From: CAZWMK01 sp964635065
Lineage (GTDB): Bacteria > Pseudomonadota > Alphaproteobacteria > Sphingomonadales > Sphingomonadaceae
Assembly: GCA_964635065.1 (NCBI GenBank)
Contig: CAZWMK010000002.1
Coordinates: forward strand, 3,366-67,365
DNA length: 64,000 bases
Direction of reading: 5' to 3'
In this document: positions 51,106 to 60,087 of the stretch, in pieces
How positions within the stretch are numbered: the first letter of the stretch is position 1
Layout of the letters: the number at the start of each line of letters is the position of its first letter
Notes under the pieces: model-generated
Seen by the model: only the letters and a program-made list of their open reading frames with translations
The model's database searches: none
Told to the model about the DNA's origin: nothing
Made by a program: the position numbers and the translations under genes

Positions 51106-53273
51106 ATGATATGTCCAAAAATCCTGCCGAATGAAGCGCAGCGCCTCGAAGAGCTGGCGGATTATGGTTTCATCACCGATCCGCTTGAACCGCAACTCGA
51201 TCCGATCGTCGAATTGACGGCCAGGCTTTTCCAGGCGCCCGCAGCGGCGGCCAACATGATCGGCGAACACGAAGCCTTTTTCGCTTCTGCCGTCGGGGTT
51301 GGCACATGCGACATGGGACGCGACGTCTCCTTTTGTGCGCATACCATCACCGGCAACGATGTGCTGGTGATCCCCGATGCCACGCTGGATGATCGGTTCC
51401 ACGACAATCCGCTTGTCACGGGCGACGCTCATTTCCGTTTTTATGCCGGGGTGCCGCTCCGCACGCCCGCCGGGCATGCACTCGGCGCGCTGTGCATTGT
51501 CGATACGCGGCCACGGAATGATTTCAGCGAAAGCGATCGCCGGCTGCTGGCATATCTGGGCCAGCTCGCCACCGAACAGCTGACGATCCGCCGCCTGCGC
51601 ATCGCACCAGCCATGCCCGCTTCGCCCATCTCGCGCGTACATCGCAAAACGCCATCATTGGCTTCGATGCCGAACAACGCATCACCTTGTGGAACGAAGC
51701 GGCCACGAAGATCTTCGGCATCAGCGATACCGACGCACGCCAGAAAAAGCTTTCCGCATTCTTCACGCCGTCCAGTGCGCAAAGATTGACGGCGGCCATT
51801 GCCAGCAACATGTCGGATGTCGACACGGAAGCCGCGCCGCAGCACATCGATTTGCAAGGCCTGCGTGCAAATGGCCAGATATTTCCGGTCGAATTCGCGC
51901 TGTCGCACTGGCAGGATGGTGGCCAGCAATATTTTGCGGCACTGATTGTCGATGCCTCGGAAAAGCATCAGCAGCGCGACGACCTTTATCACGCGCAATA
52001 TGTCGATGAAGCCACCGGACTGTTCAACCGCCGCTATGCGATGAAAGTCATTGCAGAGGAGGCGACGCGCAACGATCCCTTCTCGGTCATTCTCGTGCGC
52101 ATCGAGAATTACAAGGATTACTGCCTCGCGCATGGTCAGGCCGCTGGAAACAGGCTGATGCGCGAACTGGCGCCGCGCCTCAAAGCATCCTTGCGCCCGA
52201 TCGACATTCTGGCGCGCGTCGGCCCGGATGAATTCAGTCTGACATTGCCCGGCGTGGCCGATCCCATTCGCACGGGCGATGTGGTGCGTCATCTGCTCGC
52301 GAACATCCATTCGACGCTGCGCATCGACAAGCAAAGCATCATGGCTTCGGCCCATTGCGGCATCTACCTGCACAATGCCGATGGCCCCGAGCCGAACGAA
52401 ATTCTGGCGAACGCCGACCTCGCCGTGATGCAGGCCATCAACACCGGCGCGACACATGTCATCTTCGACCCCGCGCTGCGGTCCATCGCCGTGGAGCGGC
52501 AAAAATATCTGGAAGAATTACAGCAGGCTCTGGATCATCAGCAATTCAAGCTCTTCTATCAGCCACAGATCAGGCTGAGCGATGGCAAGCTCATGGGTGC
52601 CGAGGCGCTGTTGCGCTGGGAGCACCCGGAACGCGGCCTCCTACCGCCCGGCGCCTTCCTTCCCGCACTGGAAGGCAGCGCGCTCTCCGCCGATGTCGGA
52701 AACTGGGTGATCGACACTGCTTGCCGGCAGGTTGCGCAGTGGCAGCGGCAGGGCTTTTCAGATCTGCGGATCGGGGTCAACATCGCCACCGCCCAGTTGC
52801 AAAATGGCAAATTGCTCACACAGATCAAAGCCGCCCTGGCCAGCGCAAAAATCCCGCCCGAAGCGCTGGAGCTGGAAATAACGGAAAACGTCTTGCTCGA
52901 ACATGAAGGCTTTCGGGAACAGTTCGTGCAACTGCGTGAACTGGGGGTTGGCCTCGCTTTCGATGATTATGGCACGGGCTATGCCTCACTCAACCTCCTC
53001 ACGCGCTATCCCATTACGCGGCTGAAAATCGATCGCAGTTTCATCTGGGACATGCACACCTCGCCCTCACACCGGGCGGTGATCAGCGCGATTGTTAATC
53101 TTGGCCACAACCTCAACCTGACGGCCATTGCCGAAGGCATTGAAACCGAAGAACAAAGGGCCGCCCTTGTCGAACTGGGCTGCGACGAAGGCCAAGGCTA
53201 TTTCTATGCCAAGCCTTTGCCTGCCGCCGAATTCGAAGTCCAATATGGCATCGGTCAGTCTCGGCGCACCTGA
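51106..53273 (+). pseudogene. GAF-PAS-GGDEF-EAL regulator gene, frameshifted
   Basis: 51106-51610 encodes a GAF domain (LFQAPAAAANMIGEHEAFFA, GRDVSFCAHTITGNDVLVIP, YAGVPLRTPAGHALGALCIV). The continuation is in another frame: RFAHLARTSQNAIIGFDAEQ begins a PAS domain, then a GGDEF-type domain (ARVGPDEFSLTL, first Gly lost) and an EAL domain (GAEALLRW, LELEITENVLL, AFDDYGTGYASLNLL, IAEGIETEEQ). The frames differ as by one lost base near 51600-51612. The EAL part keeps its catalytic motifs, so the intact ancestor degraded c-di-GMP. The 3' part may still be expressed. Confidence 0.85.
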
Positions 53274-53584
53274 AAAGGCTGAATATACAGCGCCAATTCG
53301 AAACCGGCTGTTTTTTCGCGCTTGACCGTGCGCACGGCGAATCCCGCAGCCAGTGCCGTTTGATGATGGAATATGAAGCCCACGTCTGAGACTGAAATCA
53401 CTGAACATCATGGGGTGGGGCGCAATCCGATGCGCCCTGCCCTTTCTTTTGCGCACGCACCGCTTGAAAAGACAGTCATGCCTGTCTTTAATGGCTCCTG
53501 CCGCCAAGCGAGGGGTCAACCCCGTGGGCGGCGGGCGTGATCGACGCACCATCATGTGCGGCGCCTGCCTTTGGGGAGATGAGC
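53274..53584. other. Intergenic region with an inverted repeat upstream of the SnoaL pair
   Basis: No convincing ORF. AAAGACAG (53468-53475) and CTGTCTTT (53482-53489) are perfect 8-bp arms spaced by 6, with their end about 95 bp before the first SnoaL start. It could be an operator or, with the following bases, a terminator. The GACAG/CTGTC elements resemble, in reversed order, the repeat at 17797-17818 upstream of another SnoaL gene. Confidence 0.5.
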
Positions 53585-54166
53585 ATGACTATCAGCGATG
53601 CCGACATTGAAGACCTGATCGCACGACGGGACATTTACGACGTATTGACCCGCTATTCCCGCGCGCTGGATCGTTGCGATGTCGCCTTGATGCAGTCGGT
53701 CTACTGGCCCGACGGGGTCGACTATCATGGCGTTTTCAATGGTAATGCCGCCGAGTTTGCCGAATTCATCGTCCGGGAAATCCAGAACTGGTTCGAAGTG
53801 ACGATGCACGGTCTGATGAACGTGCACATGGAAATCAAGGGCGACGTCGCCTGCACCGAAACCTATCTGTTTGCCTATCACAAGGTGCGCGCCGACAAGG
53901 CGCACGAGATTTTCGGGTCACGCTACATGGCGATGTTCGAAGGCCATGGCCTCGATCCGAACCATCATCATTTCTATTTCGGCGGCCGCTATCTCGACCG
54001 TTTGGAACGTCGCAATGGCGAATGGCGCATTGCCCGCCGACAGGTTGTCATGGACTGGAACGACAGCCGGCCATCGGGTGAAATCCTCGATCAGGGCATG
54101 TTCGCCACGCTCCGTCCTCTGGGCGAAAGGGGGAAAGGCGATCTCGTCTTTTCCAATGTGCCATGA
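53585..54166 (+). CDS. SnoaL/NTF2-like protein, first of a tandem pair
   Basis: 193 residues. RRDIYDVLTRYSRALDRCDV, VYWPDGVDYHGVFNGNAAEF, TMHGLMNVHMEIKGDVACTE, and GGRYLDRLERRNGEWRIARR. The Asp of ALDRCD and His of TMHGLMN match the expected dyad. GGGGAG (53573-53578) sits 6 nt before ATG 53585, deciding between this and ATG 53579. Overlaps the next gene by ATGA. Closely related in sequence to it and to the 17884 protein. Confidence 0.87.
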   Translation: MTISDADIEDLIARRDIYDVLTRYSRALDRCDVALMQSVYWPDGVDYHGVFNGNAAEFAEFIVREIQNWFEVTMHGLMNVHMEIKGDVACTETYLFAYHKVRADKAHEIFGSRYMAMFEGHGLDPNHHHFYFGGRYLDRLERRNGEWRIARRQVVMDWNDSRPSGEILDQGMFATLRPLGERGKGDLVFSNVP

Positions 54167-54741
54167 ACCGCCGCGCTGACCTTGCGGACCTCGTCGCCCG
54201 GCGCGACGTTTATGCCGTCCTCACGCGCTATTGCACCGCGCTCGATCGTGCCGATCTCGACATGATGCGCACGGTTTACTGGCCGGATGGCGAGGATGTA
54301 CACGGCATCTACAGCGGCAATGCGGGCGAATTCGTGCCATTCATCATTTCGGAAATCACCCGCTATTTCGAAATGGGCACGCACTGCCTGCTCAATGTCG
54401 ACATCAAGGTGGATGGCGATGTCGCCTGCGCTGAAAGCTATCTCTATTCGGTCTGCCGCGTGCGGGCCGACATGATGGAGGCGCTGCTCGGCAGCCGCTA
54501 TGCCGCCCACTGGGGTGGACGCGGGCTGGATGCCGGCAAGGAACTGTTCATCATGGCCGGCCGCTATATCGACCGGCTCGAACGCCGGGGCAGTGAATGG
54601 CGCATCTTCAAACGACAGGTCGTGATGGACTGGAACGACAGCAACCCGTCGAACCAGATCCTCGATCAGGGCATGTTCGCGTCTCTGCGCCCGCTGGGAC
54701 AGTGGGGCAAGGACGATCCCTTTTACGCCAATACGCCCTGA
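54163..54741 (+). CDS. SnoaL/NTF2-like protein, second of a tandem pair
   Basis: 192 residues, a clear paralogue of the preceding protein: RRDVYAVLTRYCTALDRADL, VYWPDGEDVHGIYSGNAGEF, GTHCLLNVDIKVDGDVACAE, RYIDRLERRGSEWRIFKRQV, and the shared end DQGMFASLRPLGQWGKDDPF. Asp and His positions are conserved. The pair probably arose by duplication and may form a hetero-oligomer. Converges on the flippase gene with no gap. Confidence 0.87.
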   Translation: MNRRADLADLVARRDVYAVLTRYCTALDRADLDMMRTVYWPDGEDVHGIYSGNAGEFVPFIISEITRYFEMGTHCLLNVDIKVDGDVACAESYLYSVCRVRADMMEALLGSRYAAHWGGRGLDAGKELFIMAGRYIDRLERRGSEWRIFKRQVVMDWNDSNPSNQILDQGMFASLRPLGQWGKDDPFYANTP

Positions 54742-56268
54742 TTACAGGCGAAGCACACGGCTGGCGCGGCCAAGCACCTGCTTGTCCTGCGCCGGCAGCG
54801 CCCATTTCAACGTCAGCCAGATTGCCGCGAACAGGATCGGCAGCAGAATGGCCAGCCGCAAAAAGGCGGGCGCTGTCAGGACGAGCCACGACAGGCCGAC
54901 CGCTGCGCTGCTGACAATCAGCGCCCGCCATGCCGTGGTGGCAAAGGGAGGCGCGAAGGGGTGCAGGTCTTCGTGGCGGTTGAGCTGGACAATCGGGATC
55001 AGGGCCGATGCGGCAAGGCCAAGGCCAACCGCCAGCGCCAGCCCGGTCAGGCCGAAGGCTGGCACCAGAAACCAGCCGGCCGCCGCCGCCAGCACCAGCG
55101 CGACAAGGCTTCCGATGAGCGGGTGGTTATACTGGCTGATCACCTGCTGGATCGCCGCCGCCTGCCCGCCAAAGGCTTCGATGCCGCGCGCAAAACTCAA
55201 AATGGCAAGCGCGGGCCAGGCCGCCAGGGCGCCAGGGCCGAACAGGTCGAGGATGGCCGGGGCGCCGGCGATGATTACCGCCGACAGCGGCAGCGCAATC
55301 GCAATGCTCAGCCGGGTGGCAAAGCCATAAATGCTGGCAATCGCCTTGCGGTCGCGGTCGCCTTCCGCCGCCGACGCCAGTGGCGAGACGACATAGGAAA
55401 AGGCGATGCGGATCATCTGGATGATCGAACTGACCTTGCGCGCGATCGTATAAAGCGCCGACGCTTGCGCACCCGATGCGCCGGGCAGCATCAGGTTCAG
55501 GATAACAGGGGGCGCATCGCCGAACAGGCGCGCGACAATGTTATAGGGCAGGATCGACAGTCCCGCGAGCAATGTCCCGCGCACCAGCCCCGGCGCATGG
55601 CAGCGCCGGAACAGCGCCGGACCGTCATAGTGAATAAACAGCAGCCGCACCGACAAAAGCGCCGTCACGCTGAGCGAGGCAAGATGCGCGTAAAGCAGGC
55701 CACGCACGCCGAAACCTGCCGCCCAGAAACCGCCCGCCAGTAGAAGGCGGATCAACTGTTCCCAGAAAATCCGCAGCCGGATTTCCGCGCCAAAGACCCG
55801 CCGCGCGCGCAGTGCCGATGTCGCAACCTCGACAAAGGCCCAAAGCGGCAGCGCCCAGGCGAACAGCTGCACGCTTTCAACCAGAATCGCTTCCTCGCTC
55901 GGGGCCACATTCAGCCAGCCGGCAAACCATGGCGCATGCCACGATATCAAAAACGCAAGAACAAGCGACGGCAGCACGCCCAAGAGCAGCGCTGCGCGCA
56001 GCACGGCGGCCTGCCTTTGCGGTGTCCCCGCCTGTGGCACCACGCGCTGCAAACCCGATGTCACACCAAGGTCGGCCACATTTTCAATGAGATTCACCGC
56101 CGCCCACAGCACGGCATACAGGCCATAGCCCGACAGTCCGAACATCCAGACATAGAGTGGCTGGGACACCACCTCGATCACGCCGCCGATGCGTGACAAC
56201 ATGGCCGCGCCCGCGCCCTTGGCGACGTCGCGATTGGAAATGCTGTTCGGGGCGTCCGGTTCGTTCAT
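54742..56268 (-). CDS. Polysaccharide/lipid flippase of the MOP (Wzx-like) family
   Basis: 508 residues with about 12-14 membrane helices. It starts MNEPDAPNSISNRDVAKGAG and has the Wzx-like first helix GAGAAMLSRIGGVIEVVSQP, YGLYAVLWAAVNLIENVADL, and ASALYTIARKVSSIIQMIRI. It would move an undecaprenyl- or other lipid-linked intermediate across the inner membrane. The start at 56268 was chosen over 56385 because the upstream extension is not membrane-protein-like. Divergent from the CDP-alcohol transferase gene, so likely part of the same locus. Confidence 0.88.
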   Translation of the reverse strand: MNEPDAPNSISNRDVAKGAGAAMLSRIGGVIEVVSQPLYVWMFGLSGYGLYAVLWAAVNLIENVADLGVTSGLQRVVPQAGTPQRQAAVLRAALLLGVLPSLVLAFLISWHAPWFAGWLNVAPSEEAILVESVQLFAWALPLWAFVEVATSALRARRVFGAEIRLRIFWEQLIRLLLAGGFWAAGFGVRGLLYAHLASLSVTALLSVRLLFIHYDGPALFRRCHAPGLVRGTLLAGLSILPYNIVARLFGDAPPVILNLMLPGASGAQASALYTIARKVSSIIQMIRIAFSYVVSPLASAAEGDRDRKAIASIYGFATRLSIAIALPLSAVIIAGAPAILDLFGPGALAAWPALAILSFARGIEAFGGQAAAIQQVISQYNHPLIGSLVALVLAAAAGWFLVPAFGLTGLALAVGLGLAASALIPIVQLNRHEDLHPFAPPFATTAWRALIVSSAAVGLSWLVLTAPAFLRLAILLPILFAAIWLTLKWALPAQDKQVLGRASRVLRL

Positions 56269-56399
56269 GTGACTGGTTCGGGCTATAGACCCGCCCGGCC
56301 CGAATACAAAGAGGCGCAACAGCGGGTTTTGCCATAATATTGCCGTCGATTGCCGCGACCAAGGCGCAGTTGCGTTCACAATCAAGGATCGGCCCGCGC

Positions 56400-57551
56400 A
56401 TGTCCCAGACGTCTTCCGTGATCATCGCCATCATTGGCGAGGCCCCCCTCAAGGTGTGGGGACTGAGCCAGCACGAACGTCTGACCCGCATCGCCGCCAA
56501 GGCCGGTTACCAGCTGGGCACGGAACCCGTCGCGGCCGGAAGCGATGCCGTGCAGATCATCGTCAACGGCCGCTACTGCTTTGATCCGCTATGGCTGACC
56601 GAAATGCGCAACCATGGCCCGCGCATCCTGACACTGGACAGCGTGCCCGTCCTTGCCATCGTCGAAACGCCCGCCGCTTATGCCGCAGTGACCGCCGCCA
56701 TGCAGGCCGATGCGCCATTGGCCGCCGCAGCCGGTCTGCCCGCGGTCATCGCCTATGAGGATGTGCCGCCCACCATCTTCAACCAGGCGCTGCGCAAGCG
56801 CGAACGCCCCTTCCTGATGCGCGTCACACGTGACAGCATTCCGGCCATCGAACGCGCCAGCTATTTCGGTGCCTACAAGGGCGTTACCGACATTTTGACG
56901 AAATATCTCTGGCCCGAACTGGCGCTGTGGCTGACCCGCCTGGCCGCGCGCATCGGCATGACGCCCAATATGGTGACGGCGATTGGCGGCACCTTGTGCC
57001 TTGTCGCCCTCTGGTTCTTCGCGACCGGCCAATATTGGACCGGCATCGCCTGCGGCTTTGGCTTCATGGTGCTTGATACGGTCGACGGCAAGCTGGCGCG
57101 CTGCACCATCACCTCCAGCTACTGGGGCAACTTTTTCGACCATGGCATCGACCTTATCCATCCGCCTTTCTGGTGGTATGCATGGGGTCTGGGCCTTGCC
57201 GCCCATGGCCTGCCGTTGTCGGATGCCCTGTTCTTCTGGGTGATGGTTGCCATTGTCGCGGGTTATGTCCTGCAACGGCTGATCGAAGGCTGGTATATTG
57301 GCAAGCTCGGTCTCGACATGCACATCTGGCAGCCGTTTGATTCGCGTTTCCGGCTGATCACCGCGCGGCGCAATCCGAACATGGTGATCCTTGTCGCCGC
57401 CCTCCTCGCCGGACGGCCCGATATCGGCCTCCTTGCGGTTGCTGTCTGGACCGTGCTGTCGCTCGTTGTCCATGCTGTCCGTCTGGCGCAGGCAACCGCA
57501 ACGAAAGCGCGCGATGGCAAGATCACAAGCTGGATGGTGGAGCCGGCATGA
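56400..57551 (+). CDS. CDP-alcohol phosphatidyltransferase with an N-terminal nucleotidyltransferase-like domain
   Basis: 383 residues. C-terminal half: CDP-alcohol transferase membrane domain with the metal motif LDTVDGKLAR, then GNFFDHGIDLIH, keeping the D-x2-D-G-x2-A-R-x(n)-G-x3-D-x3-D spacing. N-terminal half, about 170 residues ending ASYFGAYKGVTDILTKYLWP, resembles the cytidylyltransferase part of bifunctional inositol-phosphate cytidylyltransferase/phosphotransferase enzymes but lacks a GSR-type loop. A separate nucleotidyltransferase (58731-57991) may supply that activity. Overlaps the HIT gene by ATGA. Confidence 0.88.
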   Translation: MSQTSSVIIAIIGEAPLKVWGLSQHERLTRIAAKAGYQLGTEPVAAGSDAVQIIVNGRYCFDPLWLTEMRNHGPRILTLDSVPVLAIVETPAAYAAVTAAMQADAPLAAAAGLPAVIAYEDVPPTIFNQALRKRERPFLMRVTRDSIPAIERASYFGAYKGVTDILTKYLWPELALWLTRLAARIGMTPNMVTAIGGTLCLVALWFFATGQYWTGIACGFGFMVLDTVDGKLARCTITSSYWGNFFDHGIDLIHPPFWWYAWGLGLAAHGLPLSDALFFWVMVAIVAGYVLQRLIEGWYIGKLGLDMHIWQPFDSRFRLITARRNPNMVILVAALLAGRPDIGLLAVAVWTVLSLVVHAVRLAQATATKARDGKITSWMVEPA

Positions 57552-57976
57552 ATGCAACGATCACGAAATTCGGCTATCCCGCCACGCTGATCCGCGCCTA
57601 TGACCATTGGGTCGTGCTCGCGCGGCCCGCGCAGCTGACGCTTGGTTCGCTCGTACTCGCTTCGACCAGCGATGCGACGGCTTTCGGCGATCTGCCGCCG
57701 GCAGCCTTTGCTGAACTGCACAGCGTCACGCACGCACTCGAAGCCGCGCTCAAGGCCGCTGTCGACCACGACCGTCTGAATTACCTGATGCTGATGATGG
57801 TGGACCCGCACGTCCACTTCCATGTCTTCCCGCGCTATGACGGCACACGCACGGGCGGCGGTCTGACACTGGCCGATCCTTCATGGCCCGGCCCGCCCGA
57901 TCTCGGCAAGGCAACGAAAGGCGATGCCGATGCGCTGGCGGCGCTTGTCGGCTGGCTCAGGCCTTACTGGGCCTGA
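57548..57976 (+). CDS. HIT-family hydrolase/transferase
   Basis: 142 residues. The histidine triad HVHFHVFPR (H-x-H-x-H) is preceded by YLMLMMVDP, and the N-terminus ITKFGYPATLIRAYDHWVVL is typical. HIT enzymes split nucleotide-phospho bonds, such as CDP-alcohols or dinucleoside polyphosphates. Translationally coupled to the CDP-alcohol transferase, so it may clear or remodel CDP-linked intermediates; this is inference. Confidence 0.9.
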   Translation: MNATITKFGYPATLIRAYDHWVVLARPAQLTLGSLVLASTSDATAFGDLPPAAFAELHSVTHALEAALKAAVDHDRLNYLMLMMVDPHVHFHVFPRYDGTRTGGGLTLADPSWPGPPDLGKATKGDADALAALVGWLRPYWA

Positions 57977-57990
57977 TCAACTGGGACTGA

Positions 57991-58731
57991 TCAACGGGCG
58001 TTCGCCGCCCATCCCGCCGTCAGCGCCCGCGCGGCGTCAACGTCGGCGGGAAAATCGACCTCGCCCCATTCCAGCCCGGCAATCGACACGGTATGGATGG
58101 GCGTGGTGTTCGCAAGATTGTCGATGGCACGCAGATACCAGCATTTCACGCCATCGGGCGTGCGCATCATGCGTTCGACCTCTGCCCGGAAAATAGCGCC
58201 GCCCGCGCCCGTCATCGCCAGCATGCCGATCGATTCGGCATTGGCGACATCGGCAGACAGCCGCTTTCCGATCGACAGCAGCCGGTCGCCATCGCGTGCG
58301 ACCTTCATGTCGTCGTCGTCATAGGCGGGCTTGATATCGACGGTGACAGTGATCGGCGCGCGGGCTTCGGCCAGCAGTTTTGCCACGATAGCGGGCGACA
58401 CCAGCGTATCGCCGTTCAGGATGATGAAATCACCCTGCATCGCTTCGCGCGCGATCCAGCAGGTGCCCAGATTATCGGCCACCTGATAAAAGGGATTGAA
58501 CAGCGTCTGGATCGTCACGCCGGAAATAGCCGCCAGATGCGCTTCCAGTTTTTCGGTGCGAAAGCCGGTGACGACAGTGATTTGGCGGATACCGTTCGCC
58601 ACCAGTGCGGCGATCTGCCATTCGATCAGCGTCTTGCCGTTGAAGTCGATCATGCACTTCGGACGGTCGGCTGTCAGTGGCAACAGGCGCGAACCCTGTC
58701 CTGCGCTCAATATGATGGCTTTGTCGATCAT
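57991..58731 (-). CDS. Sugar/alcohol-phosphate nucleotidyltransferase
   Basis: 246 residues. NTP-transferase loop ILSAGQGSRLLPLTADRPKC, metal-binding ILNGDTLVSP, and second acidic site GEVDFPADVD. The N-terminus matches cytidylyl-/choline-phosphate-type transferases more than glucose-1-P ones. It converges on the HIT gene and likely provides the CDP- or NDP-activated headgroup for the neighbouring transferase. ATG 58731 and ATG 58743 are both possible. Confidence 0.88.
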   Translation of the reverse strand: MIDKAIILSAGQGSRLLPLTADRPKCMIDFNGKTLIEWQIAALVANGIRQITVVTGFRTEKLEAHLAAISGVTIQTLFNPFYQVADNLGTCWIAREAMQGDFIILNGDTLVSPAIVAKLLAEARAPITVTVDIKPAYDDDDMKVARDGDRLLSIGKRLSADVANAESIGMLAMTGAGGAIFRAEVERMMRTPDGVKCWYLRAIDNLANTTPIHTVSIAGLEWGEVDFPADVDAARALTAGWAANAR

Positions 58732-58881
58732 CGCACCGTTCACCAGAGGTCAAGAGGCCGGGCCCGCCTTGGCGCATCCGGCCTGTCCCCTGTTCATTCC
58801 GACTGCGGCGAAATCATGGCCACATCATCTCCGATTGCGGGCAGCCACCGAGATCAGCGGCCCGCCCGACAGGGAGGACAA

Positions 58882-59217
58882 TCAGCCTTTGCGGTTTTTC
58901 CGTGCGGCATAACGCGCATCGCGCGCAGCCTTCTTCTCGGCGTCCGTCAGCTCGACACGTGCCGCGGAGCTGGTTTTTGCGGCTTCCAGAGCCTGTTTTT
59001 TTGCATGTTTTTCCGCCTTTGCCTGCGCAATGGCATCGCGCCTTGCAGCACGCTTGGCTTCTTCCGCCGCTTCGCGCTTACGCTGGCTTTCCTGCCGGGC
59101 GGCCAGAACGGCGGCATCGACCGGCGCCTTGTTCTGAAACTGTTGCAGCGCATTGAGACGCGCCTGCTGTGCAAGCGCCGTGCGCTCCTGAAAACCGGGA
59201 TCTCGAAATGAAGCCAT
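58882..59217 (-). CDS. DUF6481 family protein
   Basis: 111 residues, strongly charged and helical: MASFRDPGFQERTALAQQAR, KREAAEEAKRAARRDAIAQA, and the end DAEKKAARDARYAARKNRKG. The pattern matches the small alphaproteobacterial DUF6481 family, sometimes found near cold-shock genes; here the cold-shock gene follows on the same strand upstream. Function unknown; the basic coiled-coil-like composition suggests nucleic-acid or ribosome contact. Confidence 0.8.
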   Translation of the reverse strand: MASFRDPGFQERTALAQQARLNALQQFQNKAPVDAAVLAARQESQRKREAAEEAKRAARRDAIAQAKAEKHAKKQALEAAKTSSAARVELTDAEKKAARDARYAARKNRKG

Positions 59218-59302
59218 GGATGTTAATCGTCTCGCGCATCAAAGGGAAAGGTGCAAGGACCGCGCGGAGCACCGTCATGGCGCTCCGCACGGTCCTGACA
59301 TG

Positions 59303-59509
59303 TTAGGCGGCTTGCAGGTTGACTGCTGCCGTCTTGCCACGACGATCGGTCTCAAGCTCATAAGAAATGCGCTGATCCTTATCGAGCGTGCGCATACCTG
59401 CGCGCTCAACCGCCGTGATGTGGACGAAAGCATCGCCGCTGCCGTCTTCCGGCGCGATGAAGCCATAACCCTTGTCGGCATTGAAGAATTTTACGGTTCC
59501 GGTGATCAT
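59303..59509 (-). CDS. Cold-shock protein
   Basis: 68 residues: MITGTVKFFNADKGYGFIAP with RNP1 KGYGFI and the RNP2 region DAFVHITAVERAG. Ends in QRISYELETDRRGKTAAVNL. Single-stranded nucleic-acid chaperone. The start is ATG 59509; the upstream extension to 59590 is not part of the family. A long 5' leader would fit cold-regulated translation. Confidence 0.95.
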   Translation of the reverse strand: MITGTVKFFNADKGYGFIAPEDGSGDAFVHITAVERAGMRTLDKDQRISYELETDRRGKTAAVNLQAA

Positions 59510-59715
59510 ATGGGTATCCTTTATCCCATGGTGGACGGGCATGAACCAACAGCGGCTCATCCCGGCTTCGACAGAGCTAGAAAGGGACAAAAGGGAGAAA
59601 TTAATCGGCCTAGTATCCGTCGCATGCGACGTCAGCGAAGCCTTGATACGCCATTAGAAATAAAAATGCAAACAAAACACAAATCGGGCTTTTATTTACA
59701 TGAAAGCGGCGATGA

Positions 59716-59895
59716 TTAGCGCAGTTTCGCGATGTTTATGCCGTCCGCTTTTGCTTTGTCTTTTACCGATTCTTCACTGCGCGTCAGCGCCTTCGCTATC
59801 GCCTTCAGCGCCATGCCTTTCTTCGCCAGCGTGTGGAGCTTTTGCGTCTCGTCGCCAGTCCATGGCTGGCGGTGGCGTGTAAATCTCTCGGTCAT
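59716..59895 (-). CDS. Small Myb/SANT-like DNA-binding protein
   Basis: 59 residues: MTERFTRHRQPWTGDETQKL, HTLAKKGMALKAIAKALTRS, EESVKDKAKADGINIAKLR. The WTGDETQKL...IAKALTRSEESVKDKA pattern is a short SANT/Myb-like or GcrA-like helix-turn-helix. AGG lies just before the ATG (59895). The ORF falls below a 60-residue cut-off and is easily missed. Likely a small regulator; target unknown. Confidence 0.7.
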   Translation of the reverse strand: MTERFTRHRQPWTGDETQKLHTLAKKGMALKAIAKALTRSEESVKDKAKADGINIAKLR

Positions 59896-60087
59896 GCCTG
59901 TCCCCTGCGCGTCATATATCCCGCCAATGCGGCCCGACCTTCAGACATGTAGCAGCTTGACGCCCGCAACCAATCGCATTTCGAGGCCGGATTGCATCGC
60001 GCGCGCGCGCGAGGTCGGGAAAAACGGGCATTGGCCCCGTGCCCGATCGCGCATAAGGTCATGCCATTCAGAACGACAGGATGACTC

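Noticed and set aside
59998..60012. Short CG-dinucleotide run as a possible structural or Z-DNA element
   Set aside because: Such runs are common by chance in DNA of this GC content and nothing else supports a function.
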